Both the position numbers and the translations under genes were made by a program. From contig JADJPB010000005.1 of assembly GCA_016713445.1 (NCBI GenBank), forward strand, positions 310,001-374,000: a DNA stretch of 64,000 nucleotides, written 5' to 3'. This document shows, in pieces, positions 58,126 through 64,000 of this stretch (positions are counted from its first letter, which is position 1; each line of letters opens with the position of its first letter). Below the pieces are notes generated by a model. The model worked only from the letters and a program-made list of their open reading frames with translations, did no database searches and was not told where the DNA came from. This stretch comes from Bacteroidota bacterium (GTDB lineage Bacteria; Bacteroidota; Bacteroidia; AKYH767-A; OLB10).

Positions 58126-59883
58126 TTATTTACTTGACTTTAAAAGTTCAATCTCCTTTTTTAAATCAATGATTAATAAGGCCATTTCCTCAATAGACTG
58201 TATCATGCTTTTCTGCAAACTGGCTACTGAAACCCCTTCGCTATTCTTAACTTCTTCTGCAGATGGGAACCAAGGCAAATGCTTGTTTTTCTCTATAAAT
58301 AATTCTAGGCTTTCAATCGAAATTCTTTTATAATCATCATCAAAAACAAAATCCGGAAATGGATCTATTGTTACTAGAACATCATTCGTTACAATTCCAT
58401 TCGCTACAAATAATCGATACATTGAGTTAGCAGAGGGCAAAACACCTATTCCTACTTTTCCTTCGCCATCAATTACTAAATCGGTTGTCCATCCGTTTGG
58501 TGTTTGCAGCGTATTGGTAACTCTTCCAATCTCAAATTTTATGTTGGGGGCTCTCCAAATTCCACCTTCCCTTCCCAGGTATTTCATAAACCCTACTCTA
58601 CGGTTAGCCCCCTCATCAACAATTAATCCTCTGTCTTCGCCATTAATTAAAATGCTTCCATCCACATGCAATTTTTCTGATGGACTTTCTGTTCCAATAC
58701 CTATCTTTCCGTCTGCATCTATTAAAAAGCGGGTAGCACCGTTGCCTAAACCATCTACATCCTGGTCATAAATAAAAAAATTATCTTGCTCATTGTGGGT
58801 TAAATCGGTTCCAATTGCCCACAGTAGATTAGATTGATTATTAAAAAAATGATTGAATTTGATTTCGCTATTTTTATTTCCTGGATCTTCATTGGTAATG
58901 GTTAATCCTCCTGCTACACCAGTCACCGTCGAGTGACGAATTTCAAGTTTAGAATAGGGAGTAGAAGTGCCAATCCCAACATCCCCATCTATTTCGAGTC
59001 GCATTATTTCACTGTTATTTGCTTTAAAAACTAAATCAATAGGATTCGTGCTTCCTAAAAAATGATTAGAAGCTAAAATATTGCCACATTCCATCCAAGC
59101 AAAACATGGTGTAGCAATGATTTTTCCATCGTTATTTGTCATCAAAAGTTTATTGCCTAAACCACTAAACGCATTCAATTTAATTTCTCCAGTGGATAAT
59201 ACTCGAAAACGTTCAAGGTTGTTGGTTTTAAAAACTAAATCTTTCGCATCCTTTGTTCCGATGAAATTTGAAAGCGGGTTGCTTCCTAAGTTACCACTCA
59301 TGGTCCAATCAGAACGTTCGGGTTCGTTTAAATAAAATGCTTCAGGTGAATATACACATTGGTTGGCGTCGGTTAAAGTGACAAAATAATTTCCGGTTCC
59401 TAGATTAAATCGGTCTTGAGTAGTGGGGCCATCTTCCCAAGTAAACGTATATGGTAAAACACCACCAGTTGGATACAACAAAATACTCCCGTTGTAACAA
59501 TTGTAACAACTAATATTATATCCGCTGGGGTAGGTACTTATTAGTTGATCAACATTTATTGCTTCGGGTTCTTCTAAAGTAATTTCCGCATCAACACCTG
59601 GCCCCGAAGTACCTTTCACATGAACACGATAATACCCAGATGCCAAATCCGAAACATCTTTCGTTGTACTTCCATTTGACCAAGTATAGGTATAGGGCGG
59701 AGTCCCACCTGAGACTGTTAAAGTAATAGATCCATCCCTACTACCAAAACAAGAAATATTATAACCATTATATAAAGATGGGTTTAAAGATACTTGAATC
59801 GATTGCCCAATAGAACTTGTGCCGTTCAGTAGAATTAGGCTTACTAAAAAACCACTAAAAATTTGAAATTTGAAATTTTTCAT
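58126..59883 (-). CDS. Secreted SprB-repeat protein with tail-fibre-like body and coiled-coil end
   Basis: After a signal peptide (LVSLILLNGTSSIGQ) come two SprB-like repeats (SGGTPPYTYTWSNGST with LASGYYRVHV; GGVLPYTFTWEDG with LGTGNYFVTL). The body has repeated GIGTSTPYSKLEIRH, KIGIGTESPSEKLHVDG and KVGIGVLPS words, as in trimeric tail-fibre or adhesin-like proteins of Bacteroidota. The C-terminus (NKHLPWFPSAEEV then a coiled coil ending LKKEIELLKSSK) resembles the S74-like tail-fibre chaperone region. I see no T9SS sorting domain. 585 residues, intact; 11 bases separate it from the glycosidase gene, so they are probably co-transcribed. Confidence 0.8.
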   Translation of the reverse strand: MKNFKFQIFSGFLVSLILLNGTSSIGQSIQVSLNPSLYNGYNISCFGSRDGSITLTVSGGTPPYTYTWSNGSTTKDVSDLASGYYRVHVKGTSGPGVDAEITLEEPEAINVDQLISTYPSGYNISCYNCYNGSILLYPTGGVLPYTFTWEDGPTTQDRFNLGTGNYFVTLTDANQCVYSPEAFYLNEPERSDWTMSGNLGSNPLSNFIGTKDAKDLVFKTNNLERFRVLSTGEIKLNAFSGLGNKLLMTNNDGKIIATPCFAWMECGNILASNHFLGSTNPIDLVFKANNSEIMRLEIDGDVGIGTSTPYSKLEIRHSTVTGVAGGLTITNEDPGNKNSEIKFNHFFNNQSNLLWAIGTDLTHNEQDNFFIYDQDVDGLGNGATRFLIDADGKIGIGTESPSEKLHVDGSILINGEDRGLIVDEGANRRVGFMKYLGREGGIWRAPNIKFEIGRVTNTLQTPNGWTTDLVIDGEGKVGIGVLPSANSMYRLFVANGIVTNDVLVTIDPFPDFVFDDDYKRISIESLELFIEKNKHLPWFPSAEEVKNSEGVSVASLQKSMIQSIEEMALLIIDLKKEIELLKSSK

Positions 59884-59908
59884 ACGAATTATTTATTAAA
59901 ATCCATAT

Positions 59909-59916
59909 CAAAGATA
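59909..59916 (-). promoter_or_regulatory. TAnnTTTG element for the 58126-59883 gene
   Basis: On the minus strand TATCTTTG matches the -7 consensus, 25 bases before the start codon. It probably also drives the glycosidase gene downstream. Confidence 0.45.
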
Positions 59917-60060
59917 ATATTTTATCTGAATCCGCAAAATTTTTTTAACCAAACATTCCCTACTTAAAAAGAACTATTGGAATAATACTACTTTTAAAAA
60001 AATTCCAGCCTGCATTTAAAAATGACTATTAGAAAGATCCAAAAATTAAATTTTGATTTT

Positions 60061-60180
60061 TTATTTCATAATACGATCTGCAAGTGGCTTCTTTACAAAC
60101 ATTAATTGAGATTCGGATAATGGTTTCGAACTGATAGCAGCAAATAGATGTTGGATGCCGAAATTGAAGCGCATCATCAT
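60061..60180 (-). CDS. Possible 39-aa small ORF
   Basis: The frame MMMRFNFGIQHLFAAISSKP continues to FVKKPLADRIMK and TAA. It could be a real small protein or the remains of one. Its start lies in a TTTTTATGATT-type dispersed repeat, which weakens the case. The rest of 59917-60271 has no visible gene. Confidence 0.2.
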   Translation of the reverse strand: MMMRFNFGIQHLFAAISSKPLSESQLMFVKKPLADRIMK

Positions 60181-60271
60181 AAAAAATCATAAAAATCTGC
60201 GTACATCAGCGGCTGTGGAAGTATAATTATTGGAATATTTGTATTCTATCGAACTACACTATCTTCGCTCC

Positions 60272-61669
60272 ATGCAATCCACACCCTCCATCCTTAAACT
60301 CTCTGAGCTCTCGGCTATCGTGGCAGGGATTTTTCAGATGCACTTTTCGGGAGAGCGCTTTTGGGTGACTTCGGAGATTGTGGGATTGAAGGTGAGTCGG
60401 GGCCATTGCTATTTACAGCTTGCAGAAAAAGACGATGTAGGCGCCACACCCAAAGCGGAGTTTAGAGGGATTATTTGGGCGAGTACATTTAGTCGGATCC
60501 AACCACGCTTTGCGAAAGCGACGGGGCAAACTCTGCGCGAACAGATGCAGGTACTGCTGCAAGTGGAAGTACAGTATCACGAGCGCTATGGCATGAGCTT
60601 GATCGTACACGATATTGATGAGTCGTTTACGATGGGTCAATTAGAATTAGAACGCCGACAAACGATTGAGCGATTAAAGAAGGATGGGATTTTTGATAAA
60701 AATAAATTGCGGGAGCTTCCCGCATCACTGCAAAACATTGCCATTATTTCAGCGGAAGATGCGCGGGGTTACGAAGATTTTTTAACACGACTCACGAATA
60801 ACGTTTATGGGTATTCGTTTCATTGTACCTTATACACTTCGCTTTTGCAGGGCGACTTGGCAGCCGGTGATATCATCGCGAAATTAAATCGGATTAAGAT
60901 TGATCATACCACGAAAAAGTTTGATGCGGTGGTGATTGTGCGTGGTGGCGGCAGTGCGAGTAGTTTGGAGTGCTTTAACGATTATTTTTTAGCGAGAAAT
61001 ATTGCGACGTTCCCCTTGCCGGTTATCACAGGGATTGGTCACCAAGCCGACAAAAGTGTGGTGGATGAAGTCGCAAATACGGATCGCATGACACCCACCG
61101 ATGTAGCGAATTTTTTAATTGAGCATCAGATGGAATTAGAAGAAAGTCTGGATGAGTCGTGGAACCAGATTCGAGACTTGGCGAATGAAGTGTTAGAGGA
61201 AGAATCTCAATTTTTAAATAATGCCGTTTGGCAATTGCAGCAAAGCACTAAATTGGATTTGAATAAGGCGAGTAGGAGTTTAGATAATTTAGGATTCTCT
61301 TTTCGTCATCTATGGCAGGGATTATTAATTCAGGAACAAAACTTTCTAGAGAACTATTTTATACTTTATAAAAAAGAATTGCGTCAATACTTTAACATTG
61401 AAAAAGAACATGGAGTTGAAATGTTGGATCATCTCCAACAGCAAATAAAAAATATTTCCAAAGCAGAAGATCGATGGTTGGAAAACTCTGAATCGAAACT
61501 TCGACTGCTGGATCCAAAAGAAATATTAAAACGCGGATATAGTTATACTTTGCACAAGGGTAAAATTATTACGAGTACAGATGAAATAAATGTAGGTGAT
61601 GAAATTACGACACAATTATATCAAGGTGAAATCACATCTATCCTAAAAGACAAAAAAGAAAATGGCTGA
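60272..61669 (+). CDS. xseA: Exodeoxyribonuclease VII large subunit
   Basis: XseA with XseB forms exonuclease VII, which degrades single-stranded DNA. The N-terminal OB-fold (LKLSELSAIVAGIF, FWVTSEIVGLKVSRGHCYLQL) is followed by the catalytic core: ISAEDARGYEDF, VVIVRGGGSASSLECFND and ITGIGHQADKSVVDEVAN, then a long coiled coil and the LKRGYSYTLHKGKII end. ATG 60272 fits the usual start; the frame is open 42 bases further up. 465 residues, intact. The end overlaps xseB. Confidence 0.93.
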   Translation: MQSTPSILKLSELSAIVAGIFQMHFSGERFWVTSEIVGLKVSRGHCYLQLAEKDDVGATPKAEFRGIIWASTFSRIQPRFAKATGQTLREQMQVLLQVEVQYHERYGMSLIVHDIDESFTMGQLELERRQTIERLKKDGIFDKNKLRELPASLQNIAIISAEDARGYEDFLTRLTNNVYGYSFHCTLYTSLLQGDLAAGDIIAKLNRIKIDHTTKKFDAVVIVRGGGSASSLECFNDYFLARNIATFPLPVITGIGHQADKSVVDEVANTDRMTPTDVANFLIEHQMELEESLDESWNQIRDLANEVLEEESQFLNNAVWQLQQSTKLDLNKASRSLDNLGFSFRHLWQGLLIQEQNFLENYFILYKKELRQYFNIEKEHGVEMLDHLQQQIKNISKAEDRWLENSESKLRLLDPKEILKRGYSYTLHKGKIITSTDEINVGDEITTQLYQGEITSILKDKKENG

Positions 61670-61870
61670 AAAATTTAATTACGAAAAGCAAAAGCTGAAT
61701 TAGAAAACATTTTGGAAGAGCTGGAGCAAGGTGAAACGGGAATTGATGCCTTAGCTAAACATGTGAAGCGAGCGGGTGAATTAATTCGTCAATGCAAAGA
61801 AAAGCTACGTAGTACAGAAAGTGAAGTGAGTGGGTTGTTAAAAGATTTAGACGACCCTTCGACAAGCTAA
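61662..61870 (+). CDS. xseB: Exodeoxyribonuclease VII small subunit
   Basis: The start ATG lies within the last codons of xseA (ATGGCTGA overlap). MAEKFNYEK is followed, after one frame break in the AAAGCAAAAGC stretch near 61685, by AELENILEELEQGETGIDALAKH, the XseB signature, and KRAGELIRQCKEKLRSTE. The final residues DDPSTS and the TAA come from a CCCTTCGACAAGCTAAGG repeat, so the original end has been replaced or extended by a dispersed element. About 69 residues. Confidence 0.85.
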
Positions 61871-62345
61871 GGCTGCGCTACGATAATTTTCTCTTCGCTA
61901 AATTTTCTCGCTGAGGCTGCGCTTCGCTATTTTTTCTCGCTCGCGAGGCTTCGCGACCTCGGCAAGCTCAGGTTAAAAAGGGCGCTAAGGCTGCGCTTCA
62001 CTAAGTGCGCTAAGGTCTGTCTCTAATTAATTACTCTGTGTACTCCGTGAAAAACTCTGTGGACTCTGTGTTAAAAGAAAGTCTTATTATAGAACGAATT
62101 CTCCTACTCTATAACTATTACATCATGCTACAAATAACTTCCTTTACGAACAGAAGCAGCAATTAACCACGGAGGCATCGAGGAACACGGAGAAATTATT
62201 TTAATGAATCAATGCATTCATCAAGACTTAGAGTTGATTACATTTACCCTTGCGTTCCTAGCGCTTGCCTGCTGCAGGTAGGGTTAATTTTTACCTCTAA
62301 GAATTTCGTAAATTACCCTCTCTCGAACCCTGAACTTGCCGAAGG
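61856..62345. repeat. Gene-free mosaic of dispersed repeats
   Basis: The mosaic includes CCCTTCGACAAGCTAAGG (61856-61873), repeated GCTAAGGCTGCGCT words, and the 16-bp palindrome at 61941-61956 followed by CCTCGGCAAGCTCAGG. Next come ACTCCGTGAAAAACTCTGTGG words (62040-62085), ACCACGGAGGCATCGAGG (62166-62183) and CCCTGAACTTGCCGAAGGG (62330-62348). No gene is seen. Confidence 0.7.
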
Positions 62346-62346
62346 G

Positions 62347-62805
62347 TTATGGCGCTGTTGATTTCAAAACCATCACTTGTTCTAAATCTTTATAAAAGTG
62401 TAAGTACTCCACCCATTTCTTATTTTCCTTTACCTTTTTTAATTCGTAACGCGTCGTTTCTTCCATCTTTTTCAAAAACAAATTTTCCATCTCCATCGCA
62501 GGGCAAGCCATTTTCGTCACAGCCATCATATGCAGTTTAATCATGTCTTCATGCGTGGTGTACATTCCATTGCATTGATTACATCCTGAATTTCCGCCAA
62601 ACGTATTGCTTTGACCTTCGAATTCTAAAGAAATTTTTTGAACGCCGTCGGGTAGCGAAACTTTCTTTCCACCTATCTCTACTAATTCCCATTTCCGTTG
62701 CTCTAAAGCGGGATCTTTCCCAAAGGGTTTCATTGCATTGTTTTTACAACTTACCAAGACAAAAAGGGCTAAAGAGAAGAAGAGTATTTTTATGGCAGTT
62801 GACAT
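62347..62805 (-). CDS. META domain lipoprotein (HslJ-like)
   Basis: Starting at ATG 62803-62805 (MSTAIKILFFSLALFVLVSCK) the protein has a lipobox with Cys20. The META domain shows RKWELVEIGGKKV at its start and NSGCNQCNGMYTTHEDMIKL, TKMACPAMEMENLFL at its core. The frame is open 66 bases further upstream but that extension has no signal character. 152 residues, intact. META/HslJ proteins are linked to heat-shock and antibiotic-stress resistance in E. coli; the role here is inferred. Confidence 0.87.
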   Translation of the reverse strand: MSTAIKILFFSLALFVLVSCKNNAMKPFGKDPALEQRKWELVEIGGKKVSLPDGVQKISLEFEGQSNTFGGNSGCNQCNGMYTTHEDMIKLHMMAVTKMACPAMEMENLFLKKMEETTRYELKKVKENKKWVEYLHFYKDLEQVMVLKSTAP

Positions 62806-62903
62806 ATTCTGAATGTATAAGCTACAAATTTCGTAAAAACTGACGAGACGTTCACCAAATATAATTTGCAATTTATTGTTTTTCTCGCTAATATTGAAGT
62901 TCT

Positions 62904-63374
62904 ATGAAAACGATGAAAAAGATCTTCCTATTGTGCCTCTTCTTAAGTATGGCTTATTCGAACACTTATGCTCAAGTAGAAGGGGAACCCACTTCAGCTT
63001 CCTTAAGTAATGAGCCGCAAATTACGTATGCTTCCTTGTTGAGCCGACTAGTTGTAAACTTATCGAAAGAGGCTTATACGGATAAATTCCCGCCCACCGT
63101 TTCTAAATGGAATCCGGCTAATTCAACAAAAGCTCAAGCGCTGGATGTATTAAAAAACTTGGAATTTCACTTAAAGACTTTACATTTCAAGCCTGAATGG
63201 AAAGAGAGTCAGTTGAAATGGAGAGGTAAATTTTCTAAAACCACTGAGAAAACCGATATTGTTTTATTGTTAAAAGAACTCGAAGCCAATATGCAACTTA
63301 CTGCATTTGAAAAAACATGGTCTACGGATCGTGCCGCATGGTTATTAGATGTAGACAATTATTTAAAAAAATAG
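62904..63374 (+). CDS. Exported hypothetical protein
   Basis: The signal peptide KKIFLLCLFLSMAYSNTYAQ gives a mature protein of about 132 residues, rich in Lys, Leu and Trp, with an internal repeat-like layout: LSKEAYTDKFPPTVSKWN, FKPEWKESQLKWRGK and FEKTWSTDRAAWLLD. No family recognised. The frame is intact. It is divergent from the META gene. Confidence 0.65.
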   Translation: MKTMKKIFLLCLFLSMAYSNTYAQVEGEPTSASLSNEPQITYASLLSRLVVNLSKEAYTDKFPPTVSKWNPANSTKAQALDVLKNLEFHLKTLHFKPEWKESQLKWRGKFSKTTEKTDIVLLLKELEANMQLTAFEKTWSTDRAAWLLDVDNYLKK

Positions 63375-63439
63375 TTTGACTGTTTCCTGACTTTTCGACT
63401 CCTATTGAGTTTAAAAATTCTTGCAATCTAAAGGGCACC

Positions 63440-63735
63440 AAGTTTTCTCAGCAGAGTTTCGACGCTAAAATTTCTCGCAAAAGCGCGAAGGCGCAAAGTT
63501 GAAGAAAAATTTTACAAGTTAGAATTCACATTACTCTATAGGGTAAAAAACTTTGTGTCCTCCGTGAAAAACTCTGTGAACTTTGTGGTAAAAGAAACTA
63601 TTAATTGAAACTAAAAATTTTCTCGTAACCCCAACATCTTGATAGCTAAAGGGCGCAAAGGTCTTTGGCTAAATTTATCACACCCATCACCAAGCTCAGG
63701 GTGTTGAGGAGTTTTTCCCAAGGGACACGGGGTTA
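63440..63735. repeat. Gene-free repeats of the CGCAAAG and CACGGAG types
   Basis: TTTCTCGCAAAAGCGCGAAG (about 63471-63490), TCCTCCGTGAAAAACTCTGTG (about 63560) and ACCAAGCTCAGGGTG (about 63690) are copies of families seen at 35200-35591 and 61856-62345. No gene seen before 63796. Confidence 0.6.
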
Positions 63736-63795
63736 TTATTTCGGAAAAAGGAGCGAAGGTCGAAGAAGAAATAATACCAACACTAAATCTAATAA

Positions 63796-64000
63796 TTACT
63801 CCTTCGAATCGTCTTTCTTCTCGTCTTCTTTTTTTGTTTTGGTTTTACCAAGCAAAACACCTACTGTGACATAAAATCCTGAATACTTAGAGTCGAAACC
63901 GTAAAACTTTTTTTTGTTGAACGCTTCTGTTAGGCCTTGAGTCACTCCTGCTTCAATGGTGAAAATATAAATATCAAGACCTAGTGCGGCATCGATATTA
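63796..64000 (-). CDS. C-terminal part of a probable outer-membrane beta-barrel protein (partial)
   Basis: The frame enters from the right edge and ends at TAA 63796. NIDAALGLDIYIFTIEAGVTQG and GFDSKYSGFYVTVGVLLG look like alternating barrel strands, with the last strand close to the end and then a charged Lys/Glu/Asp tail (KKEDEKKDDSKE). It resembles the Bacteroidota porin-like or PorT-type small barrels, but the fragment is too short to name. Confidence 0.55.
   Translation of the reverse strand, partial: NIDAALGLDIYIFTIEAGVTQGLTEAFNKKKFYGFDSKYSGFYVTVGVLLGKTKTKKEDEKKDDSKE

Noticed and set aside
58126..59883. Prophage tail region
   Set aside because: Tail-fibre-like words occur in one protein with a signal peptide and SprB repeats; no other phage gene is nearby.

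Overview
The window looks like Bacteroidota chromosome, probably an environmental member of the Chitinophagales/Sphingobacteriales side. Evidence: many secreted proteins with the C-terminal Por-type (T9SS) sorting domain, SprB-like repeats, lipoproteins, TAnnTTTG-type promoters, weak Shine-Dalgarno use, and familiar Bacteroidota genes (YceI, pirin, GxxExxY, S66 LD-carboxypeptidase, Omp28-like). There is no rRNA, CRISPR array, transposase or prophage. One tRNA (Arg, CCT) is present.

Layout. 0-9 kb: a conserved unknown gene, an exported DnaJ-zinc-finger/TPR protein, deoC, a 65-bp tandem array, a GxxExxY gene bracketed by inverted repeats, an MsbA-like ABC exporter, pirin and YceI. 9-24 kb: an S24/LexA-type repressor, a second GxxExxY gene, dinB, a DnaE-type polymerase and an SRAP (YedK-like) protein, which together resemble a damage-inducible mutagenesis set; T9SS surface proteins and an AraC-type membrane regulator are interspersed. 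24-38 kb: a beta-propeller T9SS protein, an RluB-type pseudouridine synthase with a long basic low-complexity N-terminus, yraN, LD-carboxypeptidase, metG, an esterase and a secreted endonuclease I. 38-43 kb: an arsenic operon on the minus strand (MFS transporter, arsR, arsM, arsC, aquaglyceroporin, rhodanese-thioredoxin) with arsR-like operators. 45-52 kb: a TetR-controlled efflux operon (tetR, TolC, HlyD, two ATPases, two permeases) with two identical-arm operators. 52-60 kb: T9SS surface proteins, including two near-identical-ended paralogues, a GH5-like glycosidase and an SprB/tail-fibre-like protein. 60-64 kb: xseA-xseB, a META-domain lipoprotein and a barrel-protein fragment.

Two themes stand out. 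First, spacers are full of short repeats. The most striking is a 16-bp palindrome, TCGCGAGGCTTCGCGA and variants, with 22 copies; one variant shows compensatory arm changes. Two copies interrupt a small conserved gene (18290-18523), and inverted copies bracket a GxxExxY (PD-(D/E)XK-like) gene. Other repeat families have 8-9-bp periods, and some have entered coding sequence (dnaE, rluB, the end of xseB). Second, about two dozen genes have broken frames, mostly single-base shifts at homopolymers, including essential ones. This points to an unpolished consensus rather than gene decay. A ~200-bp loss in the ABC exporter and a GAA-to-TAA-like stop in metG are separate cases.
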